A stretch of DNA of 8,002 nucleotides. Origin: JAIRTY01 sp050257395. Lineage in GTDB: Bacteria; Actinomycetota; Actinomycetes; Streptosporangiales; Streptosporangiaceae. The translations under genes were made by a program, and so were the position numbers. Position 1 is the stretch's first letter; every line of letters begins with the position of its first letter. Of the stretch, positions 1-6,296 are shown one piece after another. The DNA is taken from contig JBLMWU010000035.1 of assembly GCA_050257395.1 (NCBI GenBank), forward strand, positions 1-8,002. The letters are read 5' to 3'. The notes beneath the pieces are model-generated. The model was not told where the DNA came from, did not search any database, and saw only the letters and a program-made list of their open reading frames with translations.

Positions 1-9
1 GCCCGGCCC

Positions 10-39
10 GGGGGGGGGGCCGGCCCCCCCCCCCCCCCC
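10..39. repeat. G10 and C16 homopolymer tracts
   Basis: A run of ten G (10-19) is followed, after CCGG, by a run of sixteen C (24-39). Such tracts are prone to slippage and to sequencing or assembly error, and their position at the very edge suggests a contig end or a poorly resolved region. The exact lengths should not be trusted. A real variable tract is possible, but nothing in view would be switched by it. Confidence 0.75.
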
Positions 40-163
40 GCCGCCGGGGGGCCAGCTCTCCTCAGCGCCGGCTGGCCAGGCCCCTCACCTCCCGGGTGGT
101 GCGCTGTGCGTTGCCGCGGACCGAACCGCCTCGCTCCGGCGCCTGCCGGGAGCACCTGCCCCC

Positions 164-239
164 GCCTTCCGGGGAGGCCCCTGCCTCCCCGGGAAGCCCC
201 CTGCCTCCCCGGGAGGCGCCCCCTGCCTCCCGGGGAGGC
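164..239. repeat. Tandem array of four 15-bp GC-rich palindromes
   Basis: Four imperfect palindromes of the form GCCTCCCCGGGAGGC start at 164, 183, 203 and 225, a period of 19-22 bp or about two helical turns. Each is preceded by a C-rich stretch, and units 2-4 share C4-5 followed by TGCCTCCC. The units differ at one or two positions (for example GCCTTCC at 164 and GGGAAGC ending at 197). A further hairpin, CTCCCC/GGGGAG, follows at 251-266. The array could be a set of operator sites, a REP-like element, or terminator or structural RNA for an unseen upstream transcript. The sequence does not decide between them. Confidence 0.7.
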
Positions 240-284
240 ATCCGGGGCCCCTCCCCCTCAGGGGAGCCCCGGAAGCCTGTGGAT

Positions 285-325
285 GCGCTGGTCCGGGCCA
301 ACCCCCGCATGGCCCGGACCAGCGC
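285..325. terminator. Perfect 16-bp hairpin, probable terminator-like element
   Basis: The arm GCGCTGGTCCGGGCCA (285-300) is exactly complementary to 310-325, with a 9-nt loop. No T-tract follows on either strand, which is usual for actinobacterial hairpin terminators. It sits between the palindrome array and the promoter zone of the signalling operon, so it could end transcription from an unseen gene to the left. It could equally be a protein-binding palindrome or a structured RNA. The hairpin itself is certain; its function is inferred. Confidence 0.5.
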
Positions 326-443
326 TGGCTATCTGGGCCTGCTTGCCCGGCTGGAGCTCAGCTCCCGGCCGCCGGCGGCCATCCGCGCCGGTGTCGGTGC
401 TGGTGACCGCGGTGCACAGCCGAGCATGGTGACCCTGTCGCTA

Positions 444-449
444 TATCTT
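444..449 (+). promoter_or_regulatory. Possible -10 element of the two-component operon
   Basis: TATCTT fits the actinobacterial TANNNT pattern and lies in the only AT-leaning stretch of the upstream region. A second TANNNT candidate is TACCGT at 465-470. Neither has a clear -35 box at the usual distance. Use of the first would put the transcript start near 455, giving a leader of about 60 nt before the TTG start at 517 and excluding a start at 448. Confidence 0.25.
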
Positions 450-506
450 GCTTACCCTCAGTGATACCGTTGCGAAATGTCGGTCTCGTCGACGCGAGTT
501 CAACGC

Positions 507-510
507 AGGA
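507..510 (+). promoter_or_regulatory. Ribosome binding site deciding the TTG start at 517
   Basis: AGGA ends 6 nt before TTG 517. No comparable Shine-Dalgarno sequence precedes the other in-frame candidates, TTG 448 and GTG 574, so this site favours the 517 start. Confidence 0.5.
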
Positions 511-516
511 TCAACA

Positions 517-1251
517 TTGCCGGCCAGTCCTGGCGCGCCCGCCGGTAGCGGGCAGGCGCAGCCCTCCCGGCCCGTGGTCGTCCTGGTAGAGGACGAGCCG
601 GACCTGGCCGCCACCTCCCGGGAATTCCTGGAGCGGGATGGCTTCCGGGTGCTGCCCGCGCTGGACGCCAGGACCGCGCAGGGCCTGCTGGACCGGGAGC
701 GGGCCGAACTGATGGTCCTCGATCTGGGGCTGCCCGACCGGAACGGCCTGGACCTGCTGCGCACCCTGCGGCAGGACCGCAAGAGCCACCTCCCGGTGAT
801 CATCGTGTCTGGCCGTGGCGAGGAAGCCGACCGGATCGTGGGCCTGGAGCTGGGTGCGGACGACTACCTGGTCAAGCCCTTTTCCCAGCGGGAACTGGCG
901 GCCCGGATCCGGGCAGTGCTGCGGCGGCTGCAGCCGCATGCTGAGGCGCCGGTGATCCGGCTCGGCGAACTGGAGATCGACACCAGCGCACGCCAGATCC
1001 GGGTCAGCCGCCAGCCGCTCGCGCTCACCCCGCTCGAGTACGCCCTGGTCGAGTTCCTGGCCAGCGCCCCCGGCCGGACCTTCTCCCGGGACCAGCTGCT
1101 CAACGAGGTCTGGGGGTCGCCGTCCTGGGGCCAGGAACAGGCCACCGTCGCCGAGCACGTGTACCGGATCCGCCGCAAACTGGCGGCCGCCGGGGTGGAC
1201 AGGCCCGCGATCATCACCGTCCGCGGGTTCGGCTACCGGCTGGATCCGTGA
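517..1251 (+). CDS. OmpR/PhoB-family response regulator
   Basis: This is a DNA-binding response regulator of 244 aa, a normal OmpR-family length. An approximately 19-residue Pro/Ala/Gly-rich N-terminal tail precedes the receiver domain (about 20-135). The receiver has the acidic pair E25/D26, phospho-acceptor D69 (in VLDLGLPD), switch residue S98 and K120 (in YLVKPF). A winged-helix domain follows (about 147-242), with the typical LTPLEYALVEFLA segment and the closing VRGFGYRL hairpin. The first codon is chosen as TTG 517 because AGGA lies 6 nt upstream; GTG 574 and TTG 448 are less likely alternatives. The hybrid kinase gene begins 7 nt after the stop and is the probable phosphodonor. The target genes are unknown; autoregulation and control of the linked corA-like gene are plausible but inferred. 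Confidence 0.93.
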   Translation: MPASPGAPAGSGQAQPSRPVVVLVEDEPDLAATSREFLERDGFRVLPALDARTAQGLLDRERAELMVLDLGLPDRNGLDLLRTLRQDRKSHLPVIIVSGRGEEADRIVGLELGADDYLVKPFSQRELAARIRAVLRRLQPHAEAPVIRLGELEIDTSARQIRVSRQPLALTPLEYALVEFLASAPGRTFSRDQLLNEVWGSPSWGQEQATVAEHVYRIRRKLAAAGVDRPAIITVRGFGYRLDP

Positions 1252-1253
1252 GG
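1250..1253 (+). promoter_or_regulatory. Ribosome binding site of the kinase gene, overlapping the regulator stop codon
   Basis: GAGG overlaps the TGA stop of the response regulator (1249-1251) and ends 5 nt before GTG 1259. This indicates translational coupling and supports that start. Confidence 0.65.
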
Positions 1254-1258
1254 CTGCG

Positions 1259-3187
1259 GTGACCTCGCCCGGCGTTCCGGCCCCGCTGGACTACCAGCGG
1301 CTGTTCGAAGCGCTGCCGATCCCGATGCTGGTGATGGATGACAGCCTGGTCATGATCGCCATGAACGACGCCTACCTCGCGGTCGCCGGCGCCACCCGCG
1401 AGGAGCTGCTGGGCCGGACGCCGATGGCGGCGTTCCCCGACAACCCGGATGACCCGGAGGCGAGCGGTGTGCGCAACCTCACCCGCTCCCTGCGCACCGT
1501 GCTGGAGACCGGCCGGCCCGACACCATGGCGCTGCAGCGCTACGACGTCCAGACCGGCCCCGAGGGAACGTTCGAGGAACGGTACTGGAGCCCGGTCAAC
1601 GTGCCGCTGCTGGACAGCGGGGGCCACGTCACCCACGTGCTGCACCGGGTGGAGGAAGTCACCGAGTTCGTCCGGCTGCGCGGCGACGGGGACCGGGCCA
1701 GCGCCGAGACCCAGGCCGACGCCGCGCTGCGGACCCAGGTGGGACGGCTGGAGGCTGACCTGATCGCCCGGGCAGCCGAAGTCCAGGAGGCCAACCAGCG
1801 GCTCCACGACGTCATCGCCGAGCTGGCCGAGGTCAACACCGAGCTGGCCGAGGCCACCACGGCGCTGCGGGAGCAGCAGCAGTCCAAGGACCGCTTCATC
1901 GCCACCCTGTCGCACGAGCTGCGCAACCCGCTCGCCGCGGTCAGGGCCGCCATCGACCTGCTGTCCCTGGACCTGCCCGCCGGCCACCCCGCGCTCGGCG
2001 TGCTGGACCGGCAGGTCGCCGCGCTGGTGCGGATGACCGACGACCTGCTCGACTCCAGCCGCGCCCACACCGGCCGGCTCACGATCGTCCGCCAGCCGCT
2101 GGACCTGCGGGAGGTGGTCCGGACGGTCACCGGGGACCTGCGCCCGGACTTCGCCCACGGGCAGCGCACCCTGGCCGTCGCCACGCCGCAGGAACCGGTG
2201 CCGGTGGACGGGGACCGGGTCCGGCTCGCCCAGCTGCTGGGCAATCTCCTCAGCAACGCCTTCGCCTACACCAGCCCAGGCGCGAGGGTAACCGTCAGCC
2301 TGACCGCCACCGCGGGCCAGACCCTGCTGGCCGTCCGGGACAGCGGCAAGGGCTTCGAGCCGGCCGACGCCGGGCAGCTGTTCGAGGTCTTCGCCCGGGC
2401 GCTGCCGTCCGGCCCGGGCGCGGGCGGGTTCGGGCCGGAGGGCGCGGCCCCCGGCGGCCTGGGCCTGGGTCTCGGCCTGGTCCGCAGCATCGCCGAGCTG
2501 CACGGGGGCAGCGTGTCGGCGCACAGCGAGGGCCCGGGCACCGGCGCCGAGTTCCGGGTGCGGCTGCCGCTGCGCGCCGCCCCGCCCCCCGAAGGCGGCC
2601 AGCCAGCAGCGCCGAGCGAGCCGGAGGACCGCGGCACTGCCCCGACCGCCGGCCGCCACCCGAAGGGGCGCGGTGCGCCCCCTGCCCGAGCGAGCCAAAG
2701 GGCCGCGCCGCCGTCTGGACTGACGAGCGACGAGCGCAGCGAGGAGCGAGGAGGGAAGACGGCGGGCTCGAGCGGCCCGGAGGCGAGCGAGGGCCAGAGA
2801 CAGCACCTACGGGTGCTGGTGGTCGAGGACAACGCGGACCTCGCCGCCGGCTACCGGGACCTGCTGGAGCGCCGCGGCGACCAGGTCACGCTCGCCCGCA
2901 CCGGCCAGGAAGGGCTGGCGGCGGCGCAGGGGCAGCCGTTCGACCTCGTGCTGTGCGACATCGGGCTGCCCGGCCTGGACGGCCGCGAGCTCGCCCGCCG
3001 CCTGCGGCGCCATCCCCGCCGGGACCGGATGCGGGTGATCGCCGTGTCCGGGTTCAGCCAGGAGCCCGGCCGGGAGCGGTCGCTGCGGGCGGGGTTCGAC
3101 GCCTATCTGGTCAAGCCGATGACGCTGGCCGACCTGGAGGCCGCCCTGGCCGGCTGGGCCCCGCCGTTACTTGCGCGCGGCCAATAA
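1259..3187 (+). CDS. Soluble PAS-domain hybrid sensor histidine kinase with C-terminal receiver
   Basis: The 642-aa protein has no signal peptide or membrane segment, so it should sense a cytoplasmic cue. Domains in order: a PAS domain (about 12-138) with the signature stretches FPDNPDDP, ERYWSPVNVPLL and HRVEEVTEFV; a coiled coil (about 145-210); HisKA with phospho-acceptor H219 in LSHELRNPL; and a HATPase_c domain (about 280-438) with N-box N329/N333, G1 box DSGKGF (361-366), F-box (374-379) and G2 box GGLGLGLGLV. A roughly 75-residue low-complexity linker (440-515) leads to a receiver domain (about 517-632) with E523/D524, D567, S597 and K619. No HPt domain is present here or elsewhere in the window. 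GTG 1259 is chosen for its GAGG site. Leu637 is encoded by TTA, the only such codon I found in the five genes. The signal is unknown. Confidence 0.93.
   Translation: MTSPGVPAPLDYQRLFEALPIPMLVMDDSLVMIAMNDAYLAVAGATREELLGRTPMAAFPDNPDDPEASGVRNLTRSLRTVLETGRPDTMALQRYDVQTGPEGTFEERYWSPVNVPLLDSGGHVTHVLHRVEEVTEFVRLRGDGDRASAETQADAALRTQVGRLEADLIARAAEVQEANQRLHDVIAELAEVNTELAEATTALREQQQSKDRFIATLSHELRNPLAAVRAAIDLLSLDLPAGHPALGVLDRQVAALVRMTDDLLDSSRAHTGRLTIVRQPLDLREVVRTVTGDLRPDFAHGQRTLAVATPQEPVPVDGDRVRLAQLLGNLLSNAFAYTSPGARVTVSLTATAGQTLLAVRDSGKGFEPADAGQLFEVFARALPSGPGAGGFGPEGAAPGGLGLGLGLVRSIAELHGGSVSAHSEGPGTGAEFRVRLPLRAAPPPEGGQPAAPSEPEDRGTAPTAGRHPKGRGAPPARASQRAAPPSGLTSDERSEERGGKTAGSSGPEASEGQRQHLRVLVVEDNADLAAGYRDLLERRGDQVTLARTGQEGLAAAQGQPFDLVLCDIGLPGLDGRELARRLRRHPRRDRMRVIAVSGFSQEPGRERSLRAGFDAYLVKPMTLADLEAALAGWAPPLLARGQ
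2576..2803. repeat. Inverted-repeat-rich DNA encoding the kinase linker
   Basis: This segment encodes the poorly ordered linker (residues 440-515) and reads unlike the flanking domains. It contains a perfect 7-bp hairpin with a 3-nt loop (GGGGCGC/GCGCCCC, 2665-2681) and a perfect 9-bp inverted repeat, CCGCCGTCT at 2708-2716 against AGACGGCGG at 2757-2765. The 40 nt between the two arms are a G/A-biased run with repeated GAGCG (2725, 2732, 2744). The 11-mer CCGAGCGAGCC occurs twice (2612 and 2686). It may be a REP/MITE-like sequence that entered the gene in frame, or simply drifted low-complexity linker DNA. The repeats are seen directly; a mobile origin is a guess. Confidence 0.5.
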
Positions 3188-3192
3188 GGTGG
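3186..3192 (+). promoter_or_regulatory. Ribosome binding site of the CorA-family gene
   Basis: AAGGTGG overlaps the TAA stop of the kinase gene (3185-3187) and ends 4 nt before ATG 3197. This supports both the start and co-translation with the kinase. Confidence 0.6.
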
Positions 3193-3196
3193 CGGG

Positions 3197-4168
3197 ATGC
3201 CGCGCACGCGCCTGTATCGCAACGGTGTCCTGGAAGCCGAGGGCTTCCCGGTCGCCGAAGTGTCGGACTACCTCTCCGAGCCCTCCACCGTGGTCTGGTT
3301 CGACTTCTGTGAGCCGACCGAGAAGGACCTCGCCGCCATCACCGAGGAACTGGGCCTGCACGAGCTGGCCGTCGAGGACGCCGTGCACGAGCACCAGCGG
3401 CCCAAGCTCGACCGCTACAAGTCGCACCTGTTCCTCACGGCCTACTCGGTCGCGCTGAACACCGCCACCGGCGAGCTGGACAGTCACGAGGTCGCCGCCT
3501 TCGTCACCCCCAGCGCGCTGGTCACCGTGCGCAAGGCCCCGGGCTTCAACATCGACGAGGTGATCCGGCGGTGGGACGACACGCTGGACGGGATCAAGCT
3601 CAGCACCGGGTCGCTGCTGCACGGCCTGCTGGACTACGTGGTGGACACCCACTTCGACGCGGTGCAGTCGCTGGACAGCCAGATCGAGGCGCTCGAGGAC
3701 CAGCTCTTCGAGGACAACCCCCAGGACAAGGACATGCAGCGGCGCACGTTCGAGCTGCGCAAGTCGCTGGTCCTGCTGCGGCGGATCGTGCTGCCCATGC
3801 GGGAGGTGGTCAACACCCTCATGCGCCGCGACCTGGACGTGGTCGACGCCGACCTGATGCCGTACTTCCAGGACGTCTACGACCACGTGCTGCGCGCCAC
3901 CGAGTGGACCGAGTCACTGCGGGACCTGGTCACCACCATCCTGGAGACGCACCTGACCGTCCGCGGCAACCGGCTGAACGTGATCATGAAGCAGGTCACC
4001 AGCTGGGCGGCGATCATCGCCGTGCCCACCGCGGTGACCGGTTTCTACGGCCAGAACGTGCCCTACCCGGGCTTCGGGCACGCGAATGGATTCTGGTGGT
4101 CGACCGGCGTCATGATCTTCCTGTCCGGCCTGCTGTACATCATCTTCCGGAGCAAGGACTGGCTCTGA
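3197..4168 (+). CDS. corA: CorA-family magnesium/divalent cation transporter
   Basis: The 323-aa length and architecture match CorA, a pentameric inner-membrane channel for Mg2+ (in some members Co2+, Ni2+ or Zn2+). A large soluble N-terminal domain (1 to about 255) includes the family-typical HELAVEDA and HQRPKLDRY segments and a long helical stalk (about 150-260). Two C-terminal membrane helices follow (about 263-283 and 298-316), ending in the positively charged tail RSKDWL. The signature loop after TM1 reads Y-G-Q-N (284-287) instead of the canonical G-M-N. I recall G-Q-N from actinobacterial CorA homologues, so it is probably a subgroup variant rather than a defect. ATG 3197 is supported by AAGGTGG. 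The gene starts 9 nt after the hybrid kinase, implying one transcript with the two-component genes. The transported ion is not certain. Confidence 0.9.
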   Translation: MPRTRLYRNGVLEAEGFPVAEVSDYLSEPSTVVWFDFCEPTEKDLAAITEELGLHELAVEDAVHEHQRPKLDRYKSHLFLTAYSVALNTATGELDSHEVAAFVTPSALVTVRKAPGFNIDEVIRRWDDTLDGIKLSTGSLLHGLLDYVVDTHFDAVQSLDSQIEALEDQLFEDNPQDKDMQRRTFELRKSLVLLRRIVLPMREVVNTLMRRDLDVVDADLMPYFQDVYDHVLRATEWTESLRDLVTTILETHLTVRGNRLNVIMKQVTSWAAIIAVPTAVTGFYGQNVPYPGFGHANGFWWSTGVMIFLSGLLYIIFRSKDWL

Positions 4169-4267
4169 CGCGCCCGCATACCTGGCCGCGTGACCAGCCC
4201 GGCCTCGATAGCATCGGACCACGGGGGAGCACTTCGTTCCCTGCCATTCACGCCTGAGGAGCACGCC
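4169..4267 (+). promoter_or_regulatory. thrS leader and likely promoter region
   Basis: This 99-nt spacer holds a TANNNT match (TAGCAT, 4209-4214) without a convincing -35 box, then a short stem of about 6 bp including one G-U pair (4225-4230 with 4236-4241). A strong ribosome binding site, GAGGAG (4256-4261), ends 6 nt before GTG 4268. No T-box sequence (TGGNACC type) is visible and the leader is too short for a T-box. thrS may have its own promoter here, or may be read through from the upstream operon. Confidence 0.35.
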
Positions 4268-6268
4268 GTGTCAGCCCAGCAGCTACGCATCACCCTCGCC
4301 GGACGCGAGCATGCGGTGGCCGCTGGCACGACCGCGGCCGGCGCGCTGGAGAGCGTGCTCACCACCCCGATAGCGAACGGGAAAGCACCGGCCGGGCCCG
4401 GCACCGTCATCGCGGCGCGCATCAACGGGCAGCTGCGCGACCTGGCCGCCCCGCTCGCCGACGGCGACCGGGTCGAGCCGGTGGCGATCGAGAGCGAGGA
4501 CGGCCGGGCGATCTTGCGCCACTCCACCGCGCATGTCATGGCGCAGGCGGTGCAGGAGCTGTTCCCGCAGGCCAAGCTCGGTATCGGGCCGCCGGTTGAG
4601 AACGGCTTCTACTACGACTTCGACGTGCCCGCCCCGTTCGGCCCGGACGACCTCAAGGCCATCGAGCAGCGGATGCGGGCCATCGTCAAGCAGGGCCAGC
4701 GGTTCTCCCGGCGGGTCGTGCCGGACTCCGGCGCCCGCGCCGAGCTGGCGGCCGAGCCGTACAAGCTGGAGCTCATCGGGCTCAAGGGCGGCGCCGACGC
4801 GGAAGAGTCGGTCGAGGTGGGCGGCGCGGAGCTGACCATTTACGACAACCTCGACGCCAAGACCGGCGAGCTGTGCTGGAAGGACCTGTGCCGCGGCCCG
4901 CACCTGCCCGCCACCCGGCACATCCCGGCGTTCAAGCTGATGCGCAGCGGCGGCGCCTACTGGCGGGGGAGTGAGAAGAACCCGCAGCTGCAGCGGATCT
5001 ACGGCACCGCCTGGGAGAGCCGGGAGGAGCAGGACAAGTACCTGCACATGCTGCAAGAGGCCGAGCGGCGCGACCACCGGCGGCTCGGCGCGGAGCTGGA
5101 CCTGTTCTCCTTCCCCGCCGAGATCGGCAGCGGCCTGCCGGTGTTCCATCCCAAGGGCGGCACCATCCGCCGGGTGATGGAGGGCTACTCGCGCCGCCGG
5201 CACGAGGAGGCCGGCTACGAGTTCGTCAACACCCCGCACGTGACCAAGGCGGAGCTGTTCGAGACCTCCGGGCACCTGGGCTTCTACAAGGAGAGCATGT
5301 TCCCGCCCATGGAGCTCGAGGGCGCGGACTACTACGCCAAGCCGATGAACTGCCCCATGCACGTGCTGATCTACAAGTCGCGCGGCAGGTCCTACCGGGA
5401 GCTGCCGCTGCGGCTGTTCGAGTTCGGCACCGTGTACCGGTTCGAGAAGTCCGGCGTGGTGCACGGCCTGACCCGGGCCCGCGGCTTCACCCAGGACGAC
5501 TCGCACATCTTCTGCACCCCGGAGCAGCTCGCCGGCGAGCTGGCCTCGCTGCTGGACTTCGTGGTCGGGCTGCTGCGCGACTTCGGGCTGACCGACTTCG
5601 AGGCCGAGCTGTCCACCCGGCCGGAGAAGTACGTGGGCGAGCCGCACGAGTGGGAGGCGGCCGAGGCCGCGCTCAAGCACGCGCTGGACGCCTCCGGCCT
5701 GCCGTACGTGATCGCCGAGGGGGAGGGTGCTTTCTACGCCCCCAAGATCGACGTGCACGTGCGGGACGCGATCGGCCGGCGCTGGCAGCTGTCCACCCTG
5801 CAGGTCGACTTCCAGGAGCCGGGCCGGTTCGGGATCGAGTACCAGGCCGCCGACGGCACCCGGCAGCGGCCGTACATGATCCACCGGGCGTTGTTCGGCT
5901 CCATCGAGCGCTTCTTCGGCATCCTGCTCGAGCACTACGCGGGCGCGTTCCCGCCCTGGCTCGCGCCGGTGCAGGTGGTGGGGATCCCGATCGCCGACAG
6001 CCACGTGCCCTATCTGGAGAAGGTCGCCGCCCGGCTGCGCGAGCAGGGCGTCCGGGTGGAGGTCGACGACAGCGACGACCGGATGCAGAAGAAGATCCGC
6101 ACCGCGCAGCGGCAGAAGGTGCCGTTCATGCTGCTCGCCGGGGACGACGACGCGGCCAAGGGCGCGGTGTCGTTCCGCTACCGGGACGGCTCGCAGAAGA
6201 ACGGCGTGCCGGTGGACGAGGCGGTCGCGGAGATCGCCGCCGCGATCGAGCAGCGCGTCCAGGTCTGA
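4268..6268 (+). CDS. thrS: Threonyl-tRNA synthetase
   Basis: This class II synthetase charges tRNA-Thr with threonine. The 666-aa protein is full length. An N-terminal TGS domain (about 4-74) is followed by the editing domain (about 80-250), with H85/H89 (HSTAH) and C208/H212 (CRGPH), which removes mischarged serine. The catalytic core (about 280-560) has zinc ligands C362, H413 and H539, exactly 28 residues beyond E. coli C334/H385/H511. Motif 2 is visible in YRFEKSG and RARGFTQDD, and motif 3 around MIHRALFGSIERFF. The anticodon-binding domain follows (about 566-660). GTG 4268 is preferred over the in-frame GTG 4190 because GAGGAG lies 6 nt upstream and the protein then begins at the TGS domain. 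It is convergent with the transporter gene, whose stop lies 28 nt away. Confidence 0.97.
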   Translation: MSAQQLRITLAGREHAVAAGTTAAGALESVLTTPIANGKAPAGPGTVIAARINGQLRDLAAPLADGDRVEPVAIESEDGRAILRHSTAHVMAQAVQELFPQAKLGIGPPVENGFYYDFDVPAPFGPDDLKAIEQRMRAIVKQGQRFSRRVVPDSGARAELAAEPYKLELIGLKGGADAEESVEVGGAELTIYDNLDAKTGELCWKDLCRGPHLPATRHIPAFKLMRSGGAYWRGSEKNPQLQRIYGTAWESREEQDKYLHMLQEAERRDHRRLGAELDLFSFPAEIGSGLPVFHPKGGTIRRVMEGYSRRRHEEAGYEFVNTPHVTKAELFETSGHLGFYKESMFPPMELEGADYYAKPMNCPMHVLIYKSRGRSYRELPLRLFEFGTVYRFEKSGVVHGLTRARGFTQDDSHIFCTPEQLAGELASLLDFVVGLLRDFGLTDFEAELSTRPEKYVGEPHEWEAAEAALKHALDASGLPYVIAEGEGAFYAPKIDVHVRDAIGRRWQLSTLQVDFQEPGRFGIEYQAADGTRQRPYMIHRALFGSIERFFGILLEHYAGAFPPWLAPVQVVGIPIADSHVPYLEKVAARLREQGVRVEVDDSDDRMQKKIRTAQRQKVPFMLLAGDDDAAKGAVSFRYRDGSQKNGVPVDEAVAEIAAAIEQRVQV

Positions 6269-6296
6269 GCCGCGCCGGCCCGCCGGGGCATGCTGG
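6269..6296. terminator. Convergent 28-nt spacer with a weak GC hairpin
   Basis: The two convergent stop codons are only 28 nt apart. The spacer contains CCGG (6275-6278) facing CCGG (6283-6286), a 4-bp stem too short to be a persuasive terminator. Transcripts of thrS and the transporter gene may therefore overlap. This is the weakest site call in the window. Confidence 0.2.

Larger units (their letters stand above)
1..516. other. Gene-free, structure-rich upstream region
   Basis: I see no convincing gene here. Open frames exist on both strands between about 62 and 464, but their predicted proteins are Pro/Gly/Arg/Ala-rich low complexity that simply reads through the palindromic repeats. None has a recognisable domain or a good ribosome binding site. 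From left to right the stretch holds homopolymer runs (10-39), a palindrome array (164-239), a small hairpin (CTCCCC/GGGGAG, 251-266), a perfect 16-bp hairpin (285-325), a short 6-bp palindrome (353-365), and from about 437 to 516 a less GC-rich zone that probably carries the promoter and leader of the response regulator gene. Any upstream gene lies outside the window. Confidence 0.7.

Noticed and set aside
164..266. CRISPR array
   Set aside because: The repeats are 15-bp palindromes separated by only 4-7 bp with no unique spacers, and no cas genes are present.
62..464. Overlapping open frames on both strands in the left region
   Set aside because: The predicted proteins are Pro/Gly/Arg-rich translations of the palindrome repeats, with no domain and no good ribosome binding site. 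Long frames are expected by chance at this GC content.
448..516. N-terminal extension of the response regulator from TTG 448
   Set aside because: There is no ribosome binding site before 448, the extra residues are not part of the receiver fold, and a likely -10 element overlaps this codon. TTG 517 has AGGA at 6 nt.
1214..2806. Minus-strand 530-aa open frame across the kinase gene
   Set aside because: It is an antisense shadow of a gene with clear PAS, HisKA, HATPase and receiver motifs. Its translation is low-complexity and shows no domain.
4190..4267. Extended thrS start at GTG 4190
   Set aside because: It has no ribosome binding site, whereas GTG 4268 has GAGGAG at ideal spacing and places the TGS domain at the N-terminus.
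4169..4267. T-box or other riboswitch controlling thrS
   Set aside because: The spacer is only 99 nt, with no T-box core sequence and no terminator/antiterminator pair. Only a small imperfect hairpin is present.
4283..6004. Minus-strand 573-aa open frame across thrS
   Set aside because: It is an antisense shadow of an unmistakable threonyl-tRNA synthetase, caused by high third-position GC.
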